DNA of 64,000 nt. Origin: Marsupella aquatica. Taxonomy: Eukaryota; Marchantiophyta. This document shows positions 34,840 through 45,774 of the stretch, piece by piece. Positions within the stretch are counted from its first letter, which is position 1. Each line of letters starts with the position of its first letter. The notes under the pieces were generated by a model that worked only from the letters and a program-made list of their open reading frames with translations, made no database searches and was not told where the DNA came from. The DNA lies in contig OZ316893.1 of the NCBI GenBank assembly GCA_973895155.1, forward strand, positions 18,352,001 through 18,416,000. Reading direction: 5' to 3'. The translations under genes were made by a program, and so were the position numbers.

Positions 34840-35265
34840 TCATTTAGAAACAACTCTCTTCTTATTGGTAACAACAGCTTGTCCATTGCGCAAGTAGGCT
34901 ACCAATCCTTGGTCTTTGGCTACCCTCACCTTCTCAAGCTCAATTTTCCTTGCTTGGACTTGTGTGGGAGTCAGATCATCATCCAACCAAATCCTTAGCC
35001 CTTTAAGCATGCTCCTGTTAGCCATCACTCTAGCTTTCTCGGATTCAGCTGCAAACTTCACCAAGATTGGACGTGGAAGGTCCCCCTTCTTTTGCCCAAT
35101 CCTATATGCTTGCAAAATGATAGGGTCATGCACTTTCATCTGAGATTGGAAGAATGAAATTGCTACCTTCTTGGTGTCTTCCTTCTCCTCCTCAACAAGG
35201 CCTGATATTTTGCAGTTGCTGACTCTTGCATGCTGGTTCTTGTGTTCTTCTTCTAGTGCTCTCCT
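34840..35265 (-). pseudogene. LINE copy B ORF1, 5'-truncated
   Basis: Only the last ~140 residues of ORF1 remain, from RRALEEEHKNQHARV through the RRM-like and C-terminal domains. The coiled coil and start codon are missing. Readable sequence continuing upstream belongs to the reverse strand of gene A. Confidence 0.9.
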
Positions 35266-36383
35266 CAAGTCCTTCTTGATACAGAGACCTGTAGTCACAT
35301 GTCTCGGCTCGCAGTTCATATAAGTGAGCATAACCATCCGAGTAGGAAAGTTTTCTTGAGGAGCGCTGAGAAGATAGCTGAGGATTTGATAAGAATAAAT
35401 CATGAAGCCAATCCTCTAGCAAAGCCGGCTGGTATTTTGAATTCCACAACCGGTTCGCTCGTGAAATTAAGCTCTTTGCAAAAACGTCGACGACATAGTA
35501 GATATTGAAGAAACGGAGATTAGGAAGTCTCTCATGGTACTGTCTACACCCCAAAAATTTGCATCGCTTTGTTGAAGCGTTCAAATGGACCAGGCTGGTC
35601 GTGGTGAGTTAGATTTCCTAGCTCGGATGCAAAGGTCAAATAACATTTCTTTCCTCCAAAGGTACCTCCTGTTGGGTCAGGGTTGTGTAGCAGATAGGCC
35701 CCATATATTCAAAATGACAGTCAAGGGTCATGGATCTGGTGTAGATCTTCTCCAGCAGATGCAACCCGGCGGAAGATTGGAAGGAGCTTGGGTGAGTTTT
35801 GATGTGATGAAGCGAGTGACAACCGACTGGTTTACTTTTAGTGCACACGTTTACGATCATAACTTCCAAGCTCTTTGTACAATCTTCACATGCGAACTAA
35901 AAGCTGAAGACACGGAGTCCTTTGAGAAAGTGTGGAGAATTATGATTGAGGTTTGTAAGGAAAATGGGTTACAGGACGTTGTCATTCAAGGTTTTATGGC
36001 TGACAATGCTCAAGCTGGATGGATCACCGTTTGCAATGTCTTTTTTGGAGGGCACCCAAACCCTAAACATGAACGCTCTGATGCATTTCACTTTTACCAA
36101 TCTTTCCATCGATATTCTATAGAAGGAGTTTTGGAGGGTAAGCAACCAGAACATCGGCAACTATGGGAGAAACTGCGGAATGCTCCAACGTTCGTTGCGG
36201 CGTATCGAGTTTTGAGGGAGATCGTGTTGTGGTGGCAAGCGGGAAACTGTGTCCCAGGAAAGCTGATGATGTTGCAGAGTTGGATATCTTGGTTGATTTT
36301 TTGATGGCGTCAATGGGGGAATTTCATTCGTGTGGTAAGTTTTCCTGATGCGTTTATTAGTCAAACCTCACTGTGTTTATACT

Positions 36384-36499
36384 AGCGCCAGGCGCTGCTT
36401 TAATTTTCACTCAGAAAACCTTCAAACATTACAGAAAACGAAACTTGTACCGATCAACCTTCTTTTATTATCTCCTACTCATTGCTAGCGCTTGGCGCT
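36384..36499. repeat. Dyad repeats inside the gene A intron (copy 1), 2 sites
   Basis: AGCGCCAGGCGCT at 36384-36396 and AGCGCTTGGCGCT at 36487-36499 lie in the intron between the DDE-like core and the C-terminal exon. The corresponding intron of copy 2 also holds two (59149, 59262). Confidence 0.9.
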
Positions 36500-37766
36500 A
36501 CTTATACAAAAGAACTAACTTTGTCTGGACGGGTTTTATTGCTGAGGAAAAGCGCAGAAGAAGGTGCGCTCATTCCAAACTGTACCGGGTCAGAGTCAAG
36601 GCACGCCTCCATGAAAGCATGGGCTACAAAAAAAATGGTGGGTCTCTTTGAAGCATGCAAAGTTGATCAAAATCGAGCTCTATCACAAGTTGCGGGTTAC
36701 AGCGCATATCGGAAGGGACTCAATAGAGGGAAAGGGCCAACTATCTGGGAATTAGCATTCCAATCCGGAGACCAATCTGGTTCACCCAAGTTATTTGAAG
36801 AAGCCACCAACATGATTCTTTCCAACGCTGTTGATTTGGATCTGGAGAGGAGCTCTCCTCTAAATGGAGATATTGTCACAAAGTCGGTTAAGAGGAAGGG
36901 ACTCGCAACTAGGATTGTCTCGCCACAAGACTCCCATCGGCATGACACCATTCTCATCACTACACCAAATACTCGAGGGTTCAAACGGAAGAATCTCAAC
37001 AACACTGCCTTCACTTCCTTTCCTGCAAATGTAACAGATCCCATAGTCAACCTTGGCGGGAGCGACACTTCAACGAATGGAAGTGATTTCCTTGCAAACA
37101 CCCCTGAAGCCAGAGGAACAGCAACATCATCGCAACCCCCACTCAGTGCTCCGGCTATTCTTCTACGTTTGCCGATAGAGTCAACTCCTTTGGAAATGGA
37201 CGTTCCTAGAGGGACCTGGCATTTGCGGCGGACGGCCAAATATGGGGCAGGGCCTCAGTGCAATGGGACTTTGCATGGAAATTCTGAGAGGGATGAGTGT
37301 CAAAATTGTGTCAAAAAAGTCGGGTTCCATTCGGCAACAGGTGTTGTCGGCATTGTTGTCAGCGGACATTGCATTTTCAGAGGCACACCCATTGCAGAAA
37401 TGATATGGTTCTGCACAAACAAAACATGCTACAAGAGCCGCCCGCGTCGTGGTGTTGAACGCCTTCCTCCTGTGCCGGATATCTTGCCAGTTGTGAAAGG
37501 GACCAACATGTCACCTGCCGAGGTAGAGTTCCTTGAAGCATAGGGAGTCTCGATGGTCCAAACAGCTGCAACGTCTCGAGATGCACCTGTTCCATTCAAC
37601 TTGAGAATTGATGTAAACGCATTCCCTGAAAGAATCAATTTTGCCAACCCCAACGTACGCCTTCGGACCAGGAATGGGAGAAACTCCAGACCTCAATCAA
37701 ATCTCACTTTGGCTCACAGTAGACGAATGGAGTCAGCTTGGAAAGAAGCTATGACTTTGGATGGCA

Positions 37767-38018
37767 TGGTAATGGTAATGGTAATGTATTATAAGCTCCG
37801 GGACCATGAAAGTCAAAGGAGCTGCCACAAAAAGTAAAGTACAATGCAATCAAAGAAAAGAGCAACCAAAAGAGATTGCTCAGAAGAGGACAACTATGTC
37901 CTCAAAGAAACTATGGACCTAGAGAGCCCTGAAAGATTTTCCAAACCTATTCTCCTTTCCCTATCCACCGCAAAGATATATCTTCCAAGTTGCTGAGGGG
38001 GCAGACCAAACAATGCAG
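37767..38018 (-). mobile_element. LINE family 1 short 3' insertion in gene A
   Basis: About 250 bp of LINE 3' end (tail, hairpin and the last ORF2 codons, without the 18-bp duplication) interrupt gene A just before the SWIM-encoding part. It is the only copy with an obvious target-site duplication: gactttggatggc precedes the tail and recurs at 38018-38030. The right-hand copy is itself followed by two TAATGG-like units. Confidence 0.9.
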
Positions 38019-38347
38019 ACTTTGGATGGCATGGTAATGGTAATGGCGAGTGGGATGTGAGTATTGGAATTGCATTTGGGAAGCAATTCAAAATCCGGAC
38101 CCACGAGAACCTTCGATCTCCAAACACTTACTTTGTCCAAATTTGCGTCTTCCCAACCTGTTCCTGTGAGGATTCCTTCCGTTGTCATTCTCGCGACAAG
38201 CCATATATGCCTTGTAAACATTTGTATTGGGTGTTTATAAATGTCTTCAAGTTTCATGTAGAGGAGTCTACCCTACGTAGCCAGCCCATTTTCACAATTG
38301 CGGAAGTCAGACTCGTGCTGGATAGACAGAACACGGATGGTTTGTAG

Positions 38348-39329
38348 AATAACACGACATTCTAGAGACTGTCATTTTTTGTAACGGATACTATGGTTTT
38401 TGTCTGTAGTCAACGGATATTACTCTGGTTTTGTCTTGCTTTTGGTTAGCGCCTGGCGCTGGTTCTAGAACATTAATATTGTTAAATTTTAAATTTTATC
38501 TGGTTATTGTCATGTTGTTGTCCCTATTAAAGCTTTGTTAGCGCCTGGCGCTAGTTGAAAACACTCTATCCGGCTCCAATATTGCAAATGCCAGAACCCT
38601 TCTTCGCCGATTGGTTGTTTAAGCCTATAACTGGATTTAGGGTGGGTCCCACCATAAATTACTCCATCCCTGCATGGATTTAATTTTTCCTTCTTGTAGG
38701 CCGAACTGCGTTTTCTGAATTGGACTGTTTTGAAATGATGTTGTATCTAAATAGCAGGGATATTCAATGACGACATTATTCATGTAGAACAGATGGACAC
38801 TCGATTTGGAACCTCTCTTTGCAGTTGTGACCACACCCTTGGCTTATATCTGTCCGCGTCACATTTGGCACTAAGAAGACATTCAACTTGATGATGTGGT
38901 GGAAAATGACGTTAATTTTTGGCAAACTTAGCCAAAAAGTACACTTGTACCATAAGACTTTCCTGTTACCAGTTAAGAGTTACCTGATAACAGGAATTCT
39001 GTTACCTGTTTCCTGTCACCGCTGTTATACCCATCTACGAATGAGCGGACTAGCGCTCGACGCTAGTATGGTCACCTTCACAATGGACACTATTTGCGTA
39101 GTTTGCAAAATGTGTTGATGAGTTCAATCGGATCTTGCGTATGGCTACAGCTTAATTGATCTATCTCTTACAGATTATTCGATAGATGTCTTAGCCATTT
39201 TTGTCATCGCTTGTCTGTAGATCTGACAAGTGACGCTAGTTTACCGTCCGGTCGTATCAAGCAAGAGGCGTTAGATGCGCGTTGCTTTTTGAATATCGCC
39301 TCCCTATAATTTATTCGCAGTCTTTGCTT
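38348..39329. other. 3' flank of gene A copy 1: three dyads, no gene
   Basis: Non-coding. Dyads at 38448-38460, 38540-38552 and 39052-39064 suggest the element extends to at least 39064. A half-like site (tgacgctagt) occurs near 39232. The nature of 39070-39329 is unclear. Confidence 0.55.
38448..39064. repeat. Dyad repeats downstream of gene A copy 1, 3 sites
   Basis: AGCGCCTGGCGCT occurs at 38448 and 38540; the third site, at 39052, reads AGCGCTCGACGCT with arm mismatches. Confidence 0.88.
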
Positions 39330-40839
39330 GTTGCTTCGCAATGTCTACTTCCAAAACTTCTCATCGTTTTCCTTACATGGCTTTGGCTATTTCATTCTTC
39401 TCATTTAGTTTACTCCTCCTTGATCATCTCAAGTTCTTTTCCCAGTTTCTAGTCTTCGTTTCCACCCGGGTTTAGCTGTCTTCCTCTCCACGGATTCACG
39501 CCCCTTTTAATTCTTTGTCAGCATTCCTCTTACTTCCATCACCCTTTGTTCTTATGCCTTGACTAATCCTTTCCACGCAGCACCAAGTTTGCCTTTCAAA
39601 AACCCTCCTTTTCAACCTTCAGCTTCCCAATTTATCTTTCTCGGGATCTTTCTCTTCCAAAAGAAACACTTGTTCTTACCTACTAAGCACATCAAAGAAA
39701 ACTTTTTTTGCCATAGCCCTTATGCTCACTGGTTTCACAGAAATAAGTTCACCACAACCACCATGTTCCCACAGTTTTATTAACTTAAATCGGTCCTCAG
39801 CATCACCTTCGCCTCAACTTTTCCCTACCTTGTCCTCATCCACCATCGACTGAATTTTCACTCATTCAACCTCAAATTGCGCGACCTCTCCCCATACTCC
39901 TTGTTCTCTCAAAAATCTTACTTTCTTGAAGTTTAAATTCTCCATTCTCAATGTTCATTGGTCACCATCCCAGATCCCTGCCTCTTTGCTGCGCTCACTA
40001 ATTTTCCCTGCCTTCACCATAGCTCCTCCTTGATTACTATAGAAAAATCCTCCACAGCTCCTCTCTGATCATTTGAGAAAAACCTTCCTTCAGCTTCCAC
40101 GTTCTGCCGCTCACGCCCTTGTCTCCTTCTCTTCCCAAAATTCCTTTCCAGTTCTCTGATTTTTGACTTAACCCGCCAGAGCGCCACTGCTGTTTACAAT
40201 CAATTCCCCGTCTTCGGTTGAATCACTCCCCTTTTCTTATGAGCTCTCAAGCGCGCTCTCCACTTCTCTTTGTCTTCTCCTTGCCTCTGCCTCAAGTTTG
40301 AGAAAATGTTCAGCTTTAGTCCAGATTCCTGCATCTCATGAAAAATCTTAACTACTACCATAATGTTCTCTTGTTTGCCATGATTGAAACTAGCATCTGC
40401 GCCCATATCCTTGCACAATGGTCACTACGTTCGGCTTCCTTCTCGCTAAATGCTTCCCAGGGCTTACTGCTCTGCTCTGGCAACTCCTTCCCTCAATTCT
40501 CATATCGCCTGAAGCCTGCCAGTGCGCCACTCCCATTGACTTCTCTTCCCTCGAAGATCACTCTAATGTCCCTCTCCTAACAAACAACTGTCTGTCCTTA
40601 TGAATTAATTTGAATCCTCCAAGCTACCACATGTCGCAACCTCAATAATTGTCTTAAATTCTTTAAACCTAAGCTTCAATTTTCACTCTTTATTCCTCTT
40701 TTGTCATACTAACCTTCCACTTAAACTCAGTTTTGTTTCTTCCCTTTCACAACCAGAGATACATCCCAAGCTGAACTAAAAGTAGGTCGTCATGTTCCGG
40801 CACACTCCACTTCAATCGTCAAATATTTTCCCCGATGAC
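39330..40839 (-). repeat. Purine-rich dispersed repeat, copy 2 (inverted; pyrimidine-rich on +)
   Basis: Its reverse complement begins with the same block as 9750 (gtcatcggggaaaatat, then gaagtggagtgtgccggaac) and continues GA-rich in the same way. The sharp right edge at 40839 falls inside a gene A-like exon, so this element inserted into, or broke, the third gene A relative. The left edge is uncertain. Confidence 0.65.
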
Positions 40840-42877
40840 AACGGTGGTATTTCTCCAGTTTGGGTCCTGTGTTGCATCTCCACAACTTTGTTCTTCACCA
40901 TCATCTGATATATTAATAACTTCACGAGGGAGGGGAGGTCTAAGGCAATTGGGATTGTCTTCATTGTCAAGAAAGTCAGAAGGTCCACCAATATCAGAAG
41001 CACCGCTAAAGTTACTAAATTTGGTGTAAAGATTTCTTCTTTTCAGACTAGACAGCGACGCCACTGTGCGCAATATCTTATCATGTTGATGAGAATCATT
41101 TTCATGAATAGAAGCAGAAGCACTACCCTTCCTTTTTCCTGACGTTGCTCTAAGATCTCCATGTAAAGGCACTGTTCTATAGAACTCATATTTTCCAGAG
41201 GATTCAAATAGTAGATTGGATGCCTTCTCATAGGCATCCAACGACCCCATTGTATCTGCATTTCTATAGGCCAGCTCAAATATTGTAGGACCATTGCCAC
41301 GATGACACCCTTCCAAGTATGCAGTGAACGCTACAATCTGTCTAGCTGCTCGATTCTGGTCAACTTCACAGGCTTCCATCAAACCAATTTTCTTCTTCGG
41401 CTGGCAGGAACGCATTGATGCATGAGAAGATTCAGCTCCCGCACAGTTTGGCATCAAAGCAAACTCCTTTGCAGTTTGCGTCTGGAAAATAAACAGAGTT
41501 AACACTTGTATTCACTAGCGATGTCTAGCTTGAGGCATACTCATGTTTGAGTCAGTGACAGAAAAACCTTTACGAAAAGAAGTCGAGAAAGAAGTATTAT
41601 GGCTAGCGATCTTGCTAGCTTTAATGCATCATAGATAATGGCCCGGTACTTACCACCCGAATAAAGTTACCCCATTGTCTCCATCGCACAACCCACCATG
41701 AAATCCACCCTTGGAGTGATTTAAGCTTGGAAGGGTGATCATTCCCTTCTTTCCACCATTTCTAATGTCGTCGGCTATACAATATGCTTCAACGTATGTT
41801 GGAGCAATTCTTAACTTCTCCCACATCTTATAGTGCTCCGCATGACATCCCTCCTTGATTCCCTCCAAAGCGTGTCTTCTGAGGGATTGAGAGAAATGGA
41901 AAGCATCACTATGCTCTTTCATTGGATTTCTGACACCCCCAAAAACTACCCTTTGGACAGCAATCCAGCCAGCCTCCGCATTGTCTGCTATGAATCCTCC
42001 AATAATGGGATTATTCACTTCATTCTCGGATGCAACATCTACTGGCATTAACCTCCACGCAGTCTCAAGCGACTCAGTGTCTTTGGCTCTCAACTCACAA
42101 GTGAAAATTGTACACATAGCCCGGTAATTATGGTCATACACGTGTGCGCTGAAGGTCAACCATCCAGTAGTGATACAATGCATCACGTCAAAACTCACCC
42201 AAGAACCTTCCAAAACTCCTCCAGACTCCATGCTCCTCAAAATTTCCACGCTAGATCCAGGATCATTTGTACTCATTTTGAATACATGCACTCAATCATT
42301 TTTGTTTCCTTGACCAGGAAACAAGTACCTTTGCACGACAGGGAAATTATTATGTGATTGCATTTCACGAAGTGAGTCAAGTTCTCCTTTTTGGGGATTA
42401 TCCATCTTCACGCTGCGAAGCATAACTTGGAACTTTGGAGTGGTTGAAACCACTCTGATCAAACTCCAAATTTCTTTCTGTTCTTCTCTTGACAACTGAG
42501 CCGATGATTCTAGATGCAATAGGGAGACTAGGTTCCCAATTGATTGGTTTCTTAGACGTGCAGGAGTTGAGACCGGATTCAACCTATGGACCCCTAAAAC
42601 AACATCTTCCACTGTTTTTCTTGCAGAATGAGATTTTCCCTTCCAAATGGGGTGGTCATGGAATCCCATATGCACAGCCAATCTGGACATATGCATTGAA
42701 ATGTGACTCTCCAAACCTGGCTTAGGGTATACATACAATAGTTTTGCCAGACAATCTTGAATACGGAGAGGCCTCTCTTCACAGAAGCCACAGACGAGTC
42801 CGCTGTCCTGGGAATAGTGAACTCTCAAGAATACGTTGGGTGTCTGGCTGCATGTGCTAATTATGTTACTTATCACT
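40840..42877 (-). pseudogene. Diverged third gene A (MULE-like) fragment
   Basis: The minus strand reads through gene A-type blocks. First come a Cys-rich piece and MSRLAVHMGFHDHP (42877-42292), then WVSFDVMHCITTGWLTFSAHVYDHNYRA, FIADNAEAGWIAVQ and HFSQSLRRH (to about 41660). After an intron (about 41487-41659, GTAAGT donor) follows EFALMPNCAGAES...KKKIGLMEACEVDQNRAA. It is clearly less similar to copies 1 and 2 than they are to each other, so it represents another family. It lacks the N-terminus (cut by the gypsy LTR at 42878) and the SWIM end (cut by the purine-rich repeat at 40839). A frame break is visible near 42300. Confidence 0.75.
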
Positions 42878-44164
42878 TGTAAAAGACCTCATGCTTAGAA
42901 CCAATTCCCTTGAGAGCCTTGTCCCCTCCCGGCCATTTCTCAAGTTCCTTGGGTTCCCCTGTGTCTCTTGCGGTTTTCTCCAGATAAGCTGGGTGGGAAG
43001 GGCGTACCCTTTTCCGCAAGGACTCCTAAGCACTTTTGGTACCAAGAGACATGTGTGATCTACTCCTGATATTGGCAATAACACCAGAGTAGTCGGGGCC
43101 AGGCCCACACTCCACAAATCTCCTCCAAGTGATAATCTTCTCTACGTGCTTCTATCAACTCTCGACTATGATCTCTCTTCTATTACACTATTATGAACAC
43201 ACTCACATCCCCATCTGTGCATCTATACAATATTAATGGATCCGACGATGCGATAATCGCAGTGTATCTTTCTTCCCCAAACTTCTATGTCAGAACCTGC
43301 CTAATATCTACCTTCCTCTTTACTATCAACTTAATGCTCACCGTAGAACGTAAATTCAAAATCTGCGGACTCTCATTCAAATCAATATTGACATTCATAC
43401 TTCCTATATGCTTTCTAACTAAGAGAGGTTCAGCGGCAGAGCCGTCCCTACTTGATCATAGGTTCGTGGACATTATATCTATGGTATTGGCGGCATAGCC
43501 GACCTTGCTAGATTCAAAGTTCCATCTTCAAGGTACTCGAGTGGTGGCAATGCCTTCCATGACCAAGAATCAAGAAACTTAGAATCCTTCCACCATAGAA
43601 ACCGGCGGCATAGCCATTCCGTTAGTCCTAGAACCAATGTTCAAGCATTTCTCCAATGCAAATGCACACAATATGCGTTCTATGCACTCTCTATCCTCAC
43701 ACTCATACACTTGAAATGCTGGAAAATGGACTCCCCTGGGAGGGCGAACCTCCCTATTATTTATAGTTGGAGCCAGGCCACGCTGGTCCCTTTACAAGAG
43801 TATCCTAGAAGATACTAGAATTAACTAGAACTTCCTAGAACTTACTTTTTACCACGATAAATTCTAGAACTCACTTTTTACCATGGTAAATTCTAGAACT
43901 TACCGGAATTTACCTTTTTACTATGGTAAATACAAGAAATTACTATTTACTAAAGTAGAATCTAGAAGTTATTGGAGTTTACCTTTTTACTATGGTAAAT
44001 TCTAGAAGTTACTATTTACTATGGTAGATCTTGAAAATTACCAAGACTTATAATTTTACTTGGTAAAACCCAAAATCTCCTTTTTACCACAAAAACCTCT
44101 ACTTTTATATTTTCACACAAAACCAAGCTATTCTCCATATAATCTAATTCCCTTACGACATTCA
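42878..44164 (-). mobile_element. LTR of a Ty3/gypsy element (1287 bp)
   Basis: On the + strand the block starts with TGTAAAAGACC and ends CGACATTCA, giving the TG...CA ends of an LTR. Next to it lies cccccac, which in element sense is a purine tract (GTGGGGG) just after the pol stop, as expected for a polypurine tract before the 3' LTR. It abuts a gene A-like exon on the left. Inside, at 43850-44060, are degenerate tandem copies of a short palindromic unit containing ttaccatggtaa and ttctagaa. The partner 5' LTR is absent. Confidence 0.72.
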
Positions 44165-44170
44165 CCCCCA

Positions 44171-45646
44171 CTAAAGCTGTGCAGCCTCCGGTCTGCACCA
44201 ACCTTCGTTTTCCTCATCTTCTTCCAAGTTGACTAGCGCCTCATTTCCTCCAAACCTACTCCTTTGTTTGAAAAGCTTGACTCGTTTCCCTGCATAAGGT
44301 GTACGATGCTCTGTTCCATCCAACTCTTGAATGTTGTAAGTCGCATTGTCATGAATCTTAGTCACCACATAAGGTCCTCCCCACCTCCTTTCAAACTTCT
44401 TAAGTGCCGAATCTTGATTATCCAAACTGTTGTCTGAAATCAACACCCAATCACCTTCGTGGATGGGAATTGGTCGGAGTCGATGGGTTTTGTCAAAGTG
44501 AATCTTGTTCTTCAAGCGCGCCTCTGTCACCCTCTCCCTCGCAAGCTTTATCATTTCTGGCTTAAGACTGAAGTGCTCAATCCTTCTTGCAATCAGCTCT
44601 TCAGTGGAGACCAGATCTCTCCATTCTATGGTGCGCCAACTATAGACATCTTCCTCAATTGGCATGAGTGGTAGATGCCCTGAAACTAGCTCGACTGGTG
44701 GAAACCCAGTGACCGAACTACAAGTGATTCTATCAGCCATGAGTGCCAAAGGTAGCAAATCAAGCCACAGTGAAGGCTTACCATGACACGCTTTCACTAA
44801 TGCATTGACAATAGGTGGATGTCCTCTTTCACTTTTGCCATTTGCCTCTGGATTGTAAGCTGTGGTTAGCTTGAGGCAAATATGAAATTTCTGGAAGAAC
44901 TCTCTTGCCTCATCGGAATCTAACTCCCCACGATCTGCTCGCATTTGGTAGAAGCAACCATGTCTAGAAATGATATCCTCCAAGATGAATTGACAAACTT
45001 GTGAAGTTGTGTTTGATGTCAGTGCTCTTCCCTCCACATATGACGACAAGTCTTCCCTAGCTAGAACTAGGTACTTGGCTCCACGAATTCCCAATGGCAT
45101 ATGAACCAGATCAAGCACCCATTGAAAGTGAAGTGATAACGGATGAGTTGGTCTTAACCCATCACGATGCCAAATTTTGGAGTAGACTAAACAAATTTCA
45201 CAAGTCTCTACATACCTTCGCACATCCATATAGACTCTGGGCCACCAATATAATCCTCTGACCCTGTCATATGTGGCTTGAACTCCTCGATGGCCAGCTA
45301 TCTCCTTATCATGACATTCTTGTAGAATCATGATCTTGGTGTCTTCATCTCCCACCACTCTCATCGGTATCTGGTTTGACTTCTTCGCTCGGCGCCATAA
45401 GTACCCATCTTGTAGAAGAAAACCATAAGACTTCTTCCTAATCTTTTCAAATTCTTCTCTGCTCCATTCTGGATCTTTCTCTAATGTACTAAGATACCTT
45501 CCTATAGTGAGAAGCTCATCAGAGTATAACTCCTCTCTAAAAGTTGGCATCTTTGATACCTCATTTGCTTCTACTTTGCATTCTTCATGCTCATCATATC
45601 GAGCTCTAGATAGCATATCGGCTACTGGATTGTTCTTTCCTGCTAT
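44171..45646 (-). pseudogene. Ty3/gypsy pol 3' part: integrase
   Basis: The frame is continuous from the end of RNase H (AGKNNPVADMLSRARYD) through the H2C2 finger (HDKEIAGHRG...CEICLVYS), the DDE core (Asp in VLDLVHMP, RADRGEL, and Glu in GKSERGH) and a basic C-terminus to the stop at 44171. The first ~28 codons of the open frame belong to LINE copy C. Integrase inserts the element cDNA into the host genome. It lies seven bases from the polypurine tract and LTR. It belongs with the RNase H piece at 49649-50075, separated by LINE copy C. Confidence 0.88.
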
Positions 45647-45774
45647 ATGGTAATGGTAATGGTAATGTATTATAAGCTCCGGGACCATGAAAGTCAAAGG
45701 AACTGCCACAAAAAGTAAAGTACAATGCAATCAAAGAAAAGAGCAACCAAAAGAGATTGCTCAGAAGAGGACAA

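Larger units (their letters stand above)
31470..35265 (-). mobile_element. LINE family 1 copy B, 5'-truncated inside ORF1
   Basis: It is nearly identical to copy A from the tail (about five TAATGG units at 31470) through the complete ORF2 into ORF1, where it ends at ...ctctcct (35265). It splits gene A in an exon: the frame resumes within a few bases of the right junction, with PQVLLDTETC following RLFYM. I see no target-site duplication, only microhomology (gta on the left, tcct on the right). Confidence 0.92.
30555..38347 (+). pseudogene. Gene A copy 1: MULE-like transposase with SWIM zinc finger, disrupted by LINEs
   Basis: Coding pieces: 30555-31469, 35266-36334 and 36547-37766, then 38040-38347; the rest is LINE sequence and one intron (36335-36546). 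The N-terminus carries a Cys/His region (CRNKSCEYFQRKKRC, CEQIPLCVKSC, then HISEHNHP), like the WRKY/GCM1-fold fingers of MULE and FAR1 proteins. The core (WVSFDVMKR, then HVYDHNFQALCTIFTCEL, FMADNAQAGW, HFYQSFHRY) follows the order of MULE catalytic blocks. The C-terminus has a SWIM finger (CSCEDSFRCH...PCKHLYWVF). These features suggest a DNA-binding transposase. Besides the LINEs there are a frame break near 35480, a TGA at 35573-35575 and a stop near 37542. The first ATG is shared in position with copy 2. Confidence 0.68.
25300..39070. mobile_element. Two-gene element copy 1 (MULE-like gene A + ParB/MTase-like gene B), interrupted by LINEs
   Basis: The limits are set by the outermost dyad repeats, at 25326 and 39064; no terminal inverted repeats were found by eye. 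It contains gene B (29581-25963, -) and gene A (30555-38347, +), divergently arranged with 974 bp between the two ATGs. The arrangement recurs in the opposite orientation at 57.3-64.0 kb with 969 bp between ATGs. LINE copy B (31470-35265) and a short LINE (37767-38018) are later insertions in gene A. Without them the element would be about 9.7 kb. Confidence 0.72.

Noticed and set aside
25085-39320. Long terminal inverted repeats for the two-gene element
   Set aside because: Comparing the two flanks by eye gave no convincing inverted match; the true ends remain undefined.
44171-45730. 519-codon frame as a single native gypsy protein
   Set aside because: The first ~28 codons come from the LINE copy C 3' end; only the part from 45646 down is gypsy.
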